From contig PDIP01000045.1 in assembly GCA_002811645.1 (NCBI GenBank), forward strand, positions 37,994-89,980: DNA of 51,987 nucleotides, given 5' to 3'. The notes below the pieces were generated by a model. The model had not been told where the DNA came from. It ran no database searches and worked only from the letters and a program-made list of their open reading frames with translations. The stretch is from Corallochytrium limacisporum. Lineage: Eukaryota > Opisthokonta. This document shows positions 17,896 through 26,500 of the stretch, in pieces. Every line of letters starts with the position of its first letter. Positions within the stretch are counted from its first letter, which is position 1. Made by a program: the position numbers and the translations under genes.

Positions 17896-19896
17896 TCATT
17901 CTCCACTGGAACTGTCGTAGATGGACTCATCGGAAGGTCTCGAGACGACGGCGGCCGACTCGGGAGCGGTGTACAGGTCTGCAGAGACAACGTCCTTCTT
18001 CTGCAGGCTGAAGGGGCTTTCCTCCTTCTTGGCTGCAGCCATGACACTCTGGACGTTGGAACCCCAGGCGAGGTCACCATCTTCAAGACGGTTCTCCATA
18101 AGCTCAGGGAATACAGCGAAGATTACAACGCTGCCCAAGATAGCGACGATGACACCAACGCCCAAAATCTGATAGAAGACGGGGAGACCATCGTAGGGGC
18201 CAGCGTTGGCGCGCTCACGGATAGCAATCAAGAGCAACAACCAGACGAAGGCAGGGATCACGAACTTCAGCCAGAAGGACTGAACCTTGGGAATCTTAGT
18301 GTTCGAATTAGTGTCGTTCTGAGTGATGACCGCATTCATCATGTTACGCAGGTGCTCAGGCTGGTGCCAGGTCAGGGATTCCAACACGCTGCCCCAGGAC
18401 TTGCCGGAGTAGGCAGCGCCAAAGCGGCATGCCATCCACGTACCGATGACAAGGATGGGCAAACCAATGGCGAAACCAAGGATGGTAGCGAGGCTACCGA
18501 GGTCATTCCAAGCAACGGTAGCGGCAAGAAGACCAAGACCCACCGAGCCAAAGAAGGCAGCTTCGAAGCTCTTGACAGCCTTGGCACCAACCTCCTCAAC
18601 AAGCTCGTCATGCTGGTACATCCAGCAACCCACAATGACCTCCGCAGCACCGAGCAACAGCATAGCGTACTGGTTGATGAAGTGATCAGCAACGTCCAAC
18701 AGATACGTACCGACATCGGAAGAATACATGGCGGACAACAAGAACATGACTGCGACAACGATCAATGTTTTGACCTCGTGGCGCTGGCCCTGCAGCAGGC
18801 GCATGTCGTCAAGGGTGGTGATGACAGCCTCAGTGTTAGCGAAGGCGGAGTCGATACCCAGCAGGATCAGAGTTAGGAAGAACAGGGCGCTGAAGAAGTT
18901 TGCAGCAGGTAGCTTTGCCAGAGTAACCGGGAAGGCAACAAAGGCCAGTGATTTGCCACCGCTTGAGACCTCGGAGATCGGGACACCCTCTTGGACAGCA
19001 AAGTAACCAAGGGTACTGAAGACAGCGAATCCAGCGAAGAAGGAGAAAGCCGAGTTACCAAAGCAGACGATGAGAGAATTCTCAACCACAGGACCACCAG
19101 CAGGGTTGTAGGAACCGTAGGCGATCATGGTAGCATGAGCTAGAGATAGAGAGAAAAAGATCTGGGAGCAAGCACTGGACCACATTTCACCGTTGGACAG
19201 CTCGGACAAATCCCAGCGGCCAATGTACTCCTTAATGCCTTCCTCGGCACCGTCAAGAGTAGCACCACGGATAACCAGGACGAAAAGAGACATGATGGGA
19301 GCCAGCACGGTGAAGTAGACGACCTTGCCAGTAACCTTCACCCCCTTCCAGATGGCAAAGTAAATGCAGGCGAAGGTCATGACGTTGGCACCGTACAGAG
19401 CAGACACCATGATCTCGGTATGACCAGGGTCTTCGGCCTGCATGACGACATCATTGTAGTGGTCCTCAGCATATTGCAGAACGGAGCTGGTAGAGTTGTT
19501 GCCCGGAGCATCAAGCTCTGCGCTGTACCAAGGCAGATCAGCATAGAAGGACTCCACAAAGTAGACCCAAGACCAGTTCATGATAGCGGTGTAGTAGGTG
19601 ACGATCATTCCTGCGCCGAGGGCGAGACCAATACCAACACCGGCACCCCGACGGTGGAGTTTCATCAGAGACAGGGCAGGGCCAGCCTGGGTGCACTGAC
19701 CCAAAGAGGCCTCATAGACGAAGAGGGGGATACCGAGAAAGATCAGGGCAAGGATGTATGGAATGAAGAAGGCACCTCCTCCGTACTCGTAGGCCATGAA
19801 TGGGAAACGCCAGACGTTACCAAGACCGATGGCAGAGCCCATCGCGGCCAGAATATACTGCCAGCGGTTATCCCAGTGAGTACGACTTTCAGTCAT
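17896..19896 (-). CDS. SLC6: Sodium-coupled neurotransmitter/amino-acid transporter (SLC6 family)
   Basis: SLC6 transporters use the sodium gradient to import amino acids, osmolytes or amines across the plasma membrane. The 666-residue protein starts with the hallmark TM1 sequence (GSAIGLGNVWRFPF at 20-33, then YEYGGGAFF), which forms part of the Na+ and substrate sites. The unwound TM6 region reads QIFFSLSLAHATMIAYGSYN. TM7 reads NSAFSFFAGF and retains the Ser that supports chloride in animal members, where chloride-independent bacterial LeuT has Glu. An NNSTS glycosylation-like site lies in the loop after TM3. The cytoplasmic tail is Ser-rich and ends SSSGE. Substrate cannot be assigned; amino acids are likeliest. 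No intron. Confidence 0.93.
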   Translation of the reverse strand: MTESRTHWDNRWQYILAAMGSAIGLGNVWRFPFMAYEYGGGAFFIPYILALIFLGIPLFVYEASLGQCTQAGPALSLMKLHRRGAGVGIGLALGAGMIVTYYTAIMNWSWVYFVESFYADLPWYSAELDAPGNNSTSSVLQYAEDHYNDVVMQAEDPGHTEIMVSALYGANVMTFACIYFAIWKGVKVTGKVVYFTVLAPIMSLFVLVIRGATLDGAEEGIKEYIGRWDLSELSNGEMWSSACSQIFFSLSLAHATMIAYGSYNPAGGPVVENSLIVCFGNSAFSFFAGFAVFSTLGYFAVQEGVPISEVSSGGKSLAFVAFPVTLAKLPAANFFSALFFLTLILLGIDSAFANTEAVITTLDDMRLLQGQRHEVKTLIVVAVMFLLSAMYSSDVGTYLLDVADHFINQYAMLLLGAAEVIVGCWMYQHDELVEEVGAKAVKSFEAAFFGSVGLGLLAATVAWNDLGSLATILGFAIGLPILVIGTWMACRFGAAYSGKSWGSVLESLTWHQPEHLRNMMNAVITQNDTNSNTKIPKVQSFWLKFVIPAFVWLLLLIAIRERANAGPYDGLPVFYQILGVGVIVAILGSVVIFAVFPELMENRLEDGDLAWGSNVQSVMAAAKKEESPFSLQKKDVVSADLYTAPESAAVVSRPSDESIYDSSSGE

Positions 19897-19998
19897 TTTG
19901 AACTTGTTTTTGTCTACGAACGTCTATGGAATCCGAACTATCCACAAACTCTGTGTCTCGGAGCTAAGATCATTCCCTTTGTGACCTCAAGACCAGTC

Positions 19999-20006
19999 TT
20001 TAAATA
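19999..20006 (-). promoter_or_regulatory. Candidate TATA box for the SLC6 transporter
   Basis: On the minus strand this reads TATTTAAA, about 103 bp before the ATG at 19896. Position and sequence match similar elements upstream of other genes here, but no experimental support exists. Confidence 0.35.
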
Positions 20007-21463
20007 CCCCTTCGAGCTACGGTTACCTTCCACGTCTCGGTTCCCAATGACAAAGAGTAATATATCTTGAAAGACCAAGACCACGATCATGGCGAAGGAA
20101 AGTAAATGTCGTATAAGATGGGCCGAAATCTCTTCATTGAATACTCTTCGCCGATGCAAAAAACTGATACATCTAGCTCTATGCCCGTTAGGGTCCTCGA
20201 GATGAAAACCCACCTTTCCCCCCTACCCCTTTTCCTTTCCATCCCTTCCTCTCCCAACCCCTTCCCCTCGGCTCACCTTCGAACCCGGCTCGTCCCTAAC
20301 TTCCACTGTAGATTAATTGCCACCCCCACCCCCCGGGGAACCCACCAACCCCCACCCAAGATAGCTCGGAGGTGGTTTGGTACAACGTCCGACACCCATG
20401 CAGATTCGTCCCCGGTGTTGTCGTCGAGATGATGATGCTGGGTCGTCCCGGCAGTGCCACGGTGCTTCTGGTGTTTGTTTCGTATACTGTAACTACATAC
20501 GTCGGCGTGGGGGCGGACACATCGCACAGCGACTGAGGCGAGGCATATCCGTAATTGGCAAACAAAGTCTGCGTGGCGCAACAAACAGCGCAGATTCAAA
20601 GTGCACTTTGTCAGCCCTGCGATGTATTCGAAAACCGGGATATCACCATCTATGCAGTTCTCAGGCTCGTTGGTAAAGATTTGTCCAGTTCGTCGTTCAC
20701 AGATGTGCATACACTGATGATGCCCCTCAGTCTTCTGTATCCCCGGAGAGTGGAAGCCAATCCGAGTGCGGCAGTATTCTACGATCACGTCTAATACAGT
20801 CAGATGGGTGACCCATTTTTAAGTGACCGAGCCCAAGAGGAACAGAAATCAGTGAGAGTTATCAGTTACCAAACAGGCTCAGGAGCAGAACAATCACAGA
20901 GATAGTGGACCGACAAAGAAGGGGGCCGCTCCAGCCCAGCAACTCTAGGATGATAAAGTTCCCACCATGATAAGTCCCATAATGTATGAAGAACCAACCG
21001 GAGTTTATGTTTACATACGCTACTGTACTCCTACCTCTAGTTTTATCGCGGTATAAAATCGCTACTGTTGGCGGACAGTGGTGCAAGGATTTACAAAGGG
21101 GGAAGGAGGGAGGAGAGTCCGAATGCCGTGGTCAGTATATAAATATGTAAATTTGTTCAAAGAGCGGTTTTTAGCGTGCGCAACCCATTTGGAACACTTC
21201 AGACTCACGTACGCCGGAGAATACATCATAAAGTCGAACTTCAGCCACATACTAAAGGGCAGAACGTGGTGTTCACAAGGGCGATGATTTGGTGATGGCC
21301 AAAATGCAATACCCTGGTTCGCAGTCCAAGCGCTTTCTGTAGAATAATTGTGAGCAGGTGACGATGGACCGCAGGGAGTATTTCAAGGGGTACAAGCTTG
21401 CTGTAACAAAAGGAAAGAGTCGACGACAATATGAAACTGCTGCGTCGCGACCTGGACAGTTTG

Positions 21464-21505
21464 GTGGACTACTGGCACACTTTAGTGGACTTCTGGCACA
21501 CTCCT
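21464..21505. repeat. 21-bp tandem duplication
   Basis: Two adjacent 21-bp units, each starting GTGGACT, differ at four positions. The period is a multiple of three, so an open frame through them (21364-21684) would gain seven residues without shifting. This may be coincidence or a sign of coding constraint. Confidence 0.7.
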
Positions 21506-22743
21506 TACCCGACAAGGTGTTTCTACTGCAAATGACGACATTGCCAGTCCATTCAACTTGCACTTTCTCGCTATCTTGCCAGGAGACCATCACAATAGCA
21601 GTAACTAACGCCTTCATCAGGCTGTTGATAGATCAATCGACATCCACATCAAGCCCTCCATTCCAATTCCAACTCCCAAAGTAGATGTAGCTGTGTCCGT
21701 CCGTCAAGTCGCTATTCCAGGATACGCGAAACAGTACAGCCTTAAACAGGGTCCGAAGGACATCATTCTCATAAACGAAGGAGGATTTCCGCGACGTCCA
21801 AAAATTGCAAAACGTATGGAGGGTATGCGGTGCACAGCCGTAGTACACAGAACGACGAGACATCATCAACGCGTCGACCGAGAATCAAGCAGTGCGTATG
21901 CAGTCAATTAATGTGTATCATTCTAGCATAACTTGTCCACTAGCAACGCACGTTGTAGTTTGAACGCATTTGGAAACAAGGCCGCGAGAGTACTTCTCAA
22001 CCGCTGCGCACGGTACACCATGCTTGCAGTCGTCACGAATAGGACTGGGAAGGACTACAGAAAGGATGAATGGTGATCGGATTGTCCAAGTCCCAGGAAT
22101 CTGAAAAGCCCGGCCCGCGTACCACAGGAGGATATGAAGTGTGTCTTCTCTTCTTTTATCAGCTGGATAACGGGCAGGTGACTGCGTTAAGAAATCATTC
22201 AGCCCATCACAGGGTAACTCTGAATCCATGCTACCCGGAAATGTAATCGCATAGCTCTGAGCACAAAGATGCCTTAGTTGACAATTCCTCAGCCGACATG
22301 TAAGGAACACCATCCATGGATCGATAGAATGCGGTTTCAAGTTGTCATACTACACGATGAACATGAGAAAGACCTCCCTGTGCAGAGAGCGAGCAACCTG
22401 GTTGTTTTTGTGTGGATGTCCCCCAGGTGAGACCAAAGGAGAGCTGCGGACGATTGCTGCTAGCGCTGCATGGACACTCACATGCCCTAAATTGAGGTCG
22501 AAACTACGCTATTGGTTTGATAGTACGACAAACTGTATATGGTTGCACATGCATTCTTGGAAAATTGATGTCAAAGGGCGATATACCCAATGGATGTCTG
22601 ACATCCCAACCTCTCCGGGACCAGAGAGCCACGTTACCCCTGCCAGAGCAAGCGTACGTACAAGGGGCCGGCCGAATTGCAACATTTTGGCAGGTGAACG
22701 TGCTGTAGGTGGGCAATACAAACAAGTTCCACCGTAATGGGAA

Positions 22744-22761
22744 CGGGACCCCGTGGTCCCG
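22744..22761. repeat. Perfect GC hairpin, 7-bp stem
   Basis: CGGGACC pairs exactly with GGTCCCG across a four-base loop CCGT. It lies in the gene-poor gap, far from any start codon, with no T-run next to it. It could be part of a structured RNA or a short palindromic element like others in this window. Confidence 0.6.
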
Positions 22762-23022
22762 GTCACAGCGGTCCCAACGCTCTATTTCGCAATACTCGAC
22801 AGTGAGCACTGTGTGTACAAGATAAAGCTTGCGCCCCATACTAACATAGGTCTAAATATGTAACTGCTGCATCAATCGTTTTGGACAAGGAACAACGTAT
22901 AGTCGAAAGTGGGCGGTGCTAGAAATCCTGACTCATCTACAGATCTCCTATCATCCTTCATCGCTTCATCGATCAGGACGCTTTTAGGTTTTCCCCTGTC
23001 GAGATGCTTCCAAACGAATTTC

Positions 23023-23475
23023 CTATACTGACAGCAATGGACCTAGTGACGTGGATTCCTCAGCCAAGTTGTTAATGTCGTAGTCCAAAGGTCTTCCCCC
23101 TAGGCCTAGTTTCACTCTCACTGATGCAGGCTGCATAGAATCCATAAATTGAAGTAGTAAAGAAATAAGGAAGTGACGGAAACTTTTTGCTACCGAAGAC
23201 CATAAGTATGGTGTGCTTGGAGCAGCTCGAGGTACGACTCCTAGTGTCGGTACGCGTCCTCCCAAACGTGGCGAGAACAGACTTGCATCACTTCTCCTCT
23301 TTGTGGCTTCTGCGTGGGCTCGTGGATGGATGGAACTCATGGTAAGTCGCTGCTGAAGAAACTGCAATGTGGTTTGAGTGGGCTCTCGTGAATGAGGTGC
23401 CCACTGTCCCTTCCAGCTGAAGAACCTTCTGTCTGAGACAGCAAACCGATAGGAACTGGCTGGACTTGACATCAT
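23023..23475 (-). CDS. Possible hypothetical protein, 150 residues
   Basis: An ATG-led frame of about 150 codons is the only long frame in its neighbourhood; the opposite strand is closed here. The product is Ser/Arg-rich at the N-terminus, has one hydrophobic helix (FLISLLLQFM), and ends in an acidic segment (RPLDYDINNLAEES). There is no recognised domain and no TATA element or motif that marks a promoter. In the total intergenic sequence available, roughly one frame of this length is expected by chance, so the call is weak. Confidence 0.22.
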   Translation of the reverse strand: MMSSPASSYRFAVSDRRFFSWKGQWAPHSREPTQTTLQFLQQRLTMSSIHPRAHAEATKRRSDASLFSPRLGGRVPTLGVVPRAAPSTPYLWSSVAKSFRHFLISLLLQFMDSMQPASVRVKLGLGGRPLDYDINNLAEESTSLGPLLSV

Positions 23476-24386
23476 CAAAGCAGGCTATTGCCTTTTCCCC
23501 TTTGCTTTCTACTCACCGACTCAGACAATTCACTGTACTACACGTCATGTGGAAGTGGAAAGTTACAGGAGGGGAAGTGGGGTCTATCTGAAGGTTCGTT
23601 TGCATGGTGGCTACCTTTAAGAATAGTTTTGCTTGGACATAGTCTACCTATGAAAATCGGGTGCACCGCGTAAACTGAATGGCAAGTTTTGACGTTGTGC
23701 AAGACACTCTGGATTTGAACGCACAATGCTCTCACAATTGTGCACCGCCCTCGAACAGAGAGACTTGCTAGCTATTGATGGCTCTGTTGCGCGCCCCGTC
23801 ATCACCAACTGACCCCAGTCTGCCACACCTACTGTGTACCCAAGACCACGAGGATTCCTCGAAAATGTTCGCAGCGGTCAGACACGCGGCAGCGGAAGCG
23901 CTATTGGGGAACAGCTCTCGCAGGTTGCAGGCGCAACTCAACATAAACAATTGGGCGACAGAGGAGGAAGCATTGCTATGTTGGCCAAGGGAGGCACCAT
24001 TTTGCAACTACAATCGTGCCGAAAGTGAAGCGTGCCAGTAGCCCGATGGTGGGTAAGCTCGTGTCAGAATGGGTCGAATGAATGGACTGCTTTCAAGGGA
24101 GGACAGCGATTACCTTTTGGGTTCTAGTGTCCCATGTGTGTGCTGGAAGCGGAGCACCACAGAGGTATTCATTTAAAGGCCGCAGTAATAGTGCTTTGTC
24201 CACTCCGAATTGTTCGCCCCTCTTTTGTAACCCAGTGGGGTTTTAACATAATGTCATCATTCCTTCAAATAATACTTTCTTTCGCACGAGCACCATTCTT
24301 GGGTTCCCTTATCAAAGCCTTGTCACGTTCCAACAAAGGAAATTGAATTGATGTGTTTTGCAACACGAATTAACCAAGTTACACGG

Positions 24387-24397
24387 ATCAATAATAT
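24387..24397 (+). promoter_or_regulatory. ATCAATAATAT motif copy upstream of COQ8
   Basis: An exact copy of the 11-mer found in the inverted repeats at 4681 and 50631, here without its mirrored right arm. It lies 304 bp before the COQ8 ATG, a distance similar to the other two copies (277 and 254-264 bp). Confidence 0.4.
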
Positions 24398-24612
24398 GAC
24401 GCAAACCATTCCAACGTAATAAGGTTATCAGTTATATTGGTGGGCCCTGCACAGCGTCTAAGCTAGTCCGGTCTGACAGGTGGGTGGTCCAAAAGCCGGT
24501 GGCATGAACCTGATGCTTATTTACGAGCACCTTTGGTACATAAACTGTGTTAAATCCGCCCAGATCAAACAGGATATCTCACTATTGTTCCCGAATACCA
24601 TTGCACTTTAGT

Positions 24613-24620
24613 TTTAAATA
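24613..24620 (+). promoter_or_regulatory. Candidate TATA-like element of COQ8
   Basis: TTTAAATA lies about 85 bp before the ATG at 24701, in the same range as TATA-like elements of several neighbours. It is a weak match to the consensus. Confidence 0.3.
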
Positions 24621-24700
24621 TGTAGGAAGTGATGTACGTTTCATTTCGCGACAGTACTTCTGTTCACATGCATATGTGTGAAAATTGGTAGAACAGAATT

Positions 24701-26500
24701 ATGGCCCGCGGACCGAGCAGTCTTGATGAGGGCACGAGGCTGCTTAAAGCCTTGACAGGTCTTATAAGTCGATCAGCACAATTGAGCTCACAGACTGGGA
24801 GTCGACGGGTTGAGCTCTTCATTCAATTTACACAGAATGATCTTGCACGCCGTTTCGCACAGCAAGGGTCACAATCAAGAGCCCCAGACCAGAACCAGGC
24901 TGAAAATGTAGCACAGCACTCTGATGCAGTCAGTGACAAGATGCTGCAAACACGCTCTGCGACACCATACAAAACAAGGACTGATCAGGCTCGCGGAGAT
25001 GAGCAACCGCAGCAAGCATCGTCGACTCAGTCAACCGGCCGGCAGGGCTCCAGAGGTGATGAACAGGTTTTAGATGTTGCAGCTAGGGAAGTTGCTGTGC
25101 CCAGTGGACGGCTGAGTCGGGCGTGGGGCTTTGCAAAGCTGGGAGCTCAAATTATGCGTGATCGCTTGTCAGGGACTCTGTTTACAGTATCGTCATCGGG
25201 GCCGGACAGCCAGACGGGTGCAGATTCAGGTACAGTGGAAACGCAGGCCGCTGAAGACGGCAAGGCAGTGTCTCCGCAAACGCAAAACCTGAGTCCGGAG
25301 AGCATGACCTCAATCGTATCAACACTATGTAGAATGCGTGGCGCGGCTTTAAAAATTGGACAAATGCTTAGTATTCAAGACGAAGCCATCATAAGTCCTG
25401 AACTGGCCCGAGTCATGGAGCGTGTAAGGCATTCAGCAGACTACATGCCACCGGCTCAGATGCTACAAATGATCGTTTCACAGCTTGGGGACGAATGGGA
25501 ATCCCATTTTGCGAACTTCAATACCAGACCCCTGGCAGCCGCGTCAATAGGGCAGGTTCATCGGGGCGAGCTCCTAGACGGGACAGCGGTGGCGATGAAA
25601 GTGCAGTATCCAGGTGTCGCCGAATCAATCCACAGTGACATCAACAATCTGATGAGCCTCATGCGTCTCAGTGGTTTGCTTCCGAAGGGTATGTATCTCG
25701 AGAACACAATCAAGGCTGCTAAGACAGAGTTATCCTATGAGACTGACTATCGCAACGAGGCGCAGAGCATGCAGACCTATGGTCACTTGATCAAACGCGA
25801 TGGTGTTCAGGGCTTTCAGGTACCAGAAGTGATCTCAGCACTGTCTGCGGCGAAGGTGTTCACGACGAGTTACGCTCGTGGAGTGCCCTTGGATCGCCTG
25901 GAGAAGCTTGATCAGACAACCAGGAACTGCATTGCGGAGCGCATGCTCCGCTTGACCATGTACGAAATCTTTGTTTGGCGCTACATGCAGACCGATCCCA
26001 ACTGGTCGAATTTTCTGTACGAAAGGGACTCTGGAAACCTCAATCTTCTCGATTTCGGTGCTACGCACTCCTATGGAGAGGAATTCATCTCGACATATTA
26101 TGACATTATCGATGCCGCGGTCAAACAGAACCCTGAGAAGATCCTTGACGCCTCCGTGCACATTGGGTTCCTGAACGGCCTCGAAAATGACATTATGAAG
26201 GGAGCGCACAGGGATGCCATTCTCATTCTCGGTGAACCATTCCGCACCAGCGGCAAATACGACTTCGGTACCCAGGATATCTCAAAGCGTGTCGCTGGTC
26301 TCATCCCTTTGATGCTGAAACATCGCCTCCAGCCGCCGCCCATTGAGATCTACTCTATGCATCGTAAGCTTGCTGGTACATTCCTGACATGCACGAAGCT
26401 CCGCGGCCAGGTTGACTGCAGTACCATCTTTGAAGAGATATCTACAAAGCTGAACCAACCACCCCAGCTGCAAATTGCGCAGGCTGTTCCGCTATCCTAA
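24701..26500 (+). CDS. COQ8: COQ8/ADCK3-type atypical kinase, coenzyme Q biosynthesis
   Basis: COQ8 is a mitochondrial UbiB-family protein kinase-like ATPase that supports the coenzyme Q biosynthesis complex. The 599-residue protein has a poorly conserved N-terminal half (1-195) and then the full UbiB core: the KxGQ motif at 218-221 (KIGQMLSIQDE), the A-rich nucleotide loop AAAS at 279-282, the catalytic-type lysine K300 in VAMK, D432 and N437 in the QTDPNWSN motif, and D451 in LLDFGAT. These read closest to animal COQ8A. The A-rich loop replaces the Gly-rich loop of ordinary kinases, a hallmark of this family. The C-terminal YSMHRKLAG stretch is also conserved. No intron. The N-terminus is only moderately like a mitochondrial presequence. 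Confidence 0.95.
   Translation: MARGPSSLDEGTRLLKALTGLISRSAQLSSQTGSRRVELFIQFTQNDLARRFAQQGSQSRAPDQNQAENVAQHSDAVSDKMLQTRSATPYKTRTDQARGDEQPQQASSTQSTGRQGSRGDEQVLDVAAREVAVPSGRLSRAWGFAKLGAQIMRDRLSGTLFTVSSSGPDSQTGADSGTVETQAAEDGKAVSPQTQNLSPESMTSIVSTLCRMRGAALKIGQMLSIQDEAIISPELARVMERVRHSADYMPPAQMLQMIVSQLGDEWESHFANFNTRPLAAASIGQVHRGELLDGTAVAMKVQYPGVAESIHSDINNLMSLMRLSGLLPKGMYLENTIKAAKTELSYETDYRNEAQSMQTYGHLIKRDGVQGFQVPEVISALSAAKVFTTSYARGVPLDRLEKLDQTTRNCIAERMLRLTMYEIFVWRYMQTDPNWSNFLYERDSGNLNLLDFGATHSYGEEFISTYYDIIDAAVKQNPEKILDASVHIGFLNGLENDIMKGAHRDAILILGEPFRTSGKYDFGTQDISKRVAGLIPLMLKHRLQPPPIEIYSMHRKLAGTFLTCTKLRGQVDCSTIFEEISTKLNQPPQLQIAQAVPLS

Larger units (their letters stand above)
19897..24700. other. 4.8 kb stretch without a convincing gene
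   Basis: This is the longest gap in the window, between the divergent SLC6 and COQ8 genes. Near the SLC6 end are C-rich tracts (20210-20340). The centre has scattered ATG frames of 60-150 codons on both strands. None has a recognisable domain, and GTAAGT donors paired with CTAAC branch sites are lacking. It also holds a 21-bp tandem duplication (21464-21505), a perfect GC hairpin (22744-22761) and an ATCAATAATAT copy (24387-24397). It may hold non-coding transcripts or fast-evolving small genes; I cannot show either. Confidence 0.5.

Noticed and set aside
17842-18876. 344-codon plus-strand frame opposite the SLC6 transporter
   Set aside because: Antisense shadow of a codon-biased gene. The product is hydrophilic and without domains.
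23700-23780. B-box-like GTTCAAATCC on the minus strand
   Set aside because: The flanking bases do not form a T-stem and no A-box is present.
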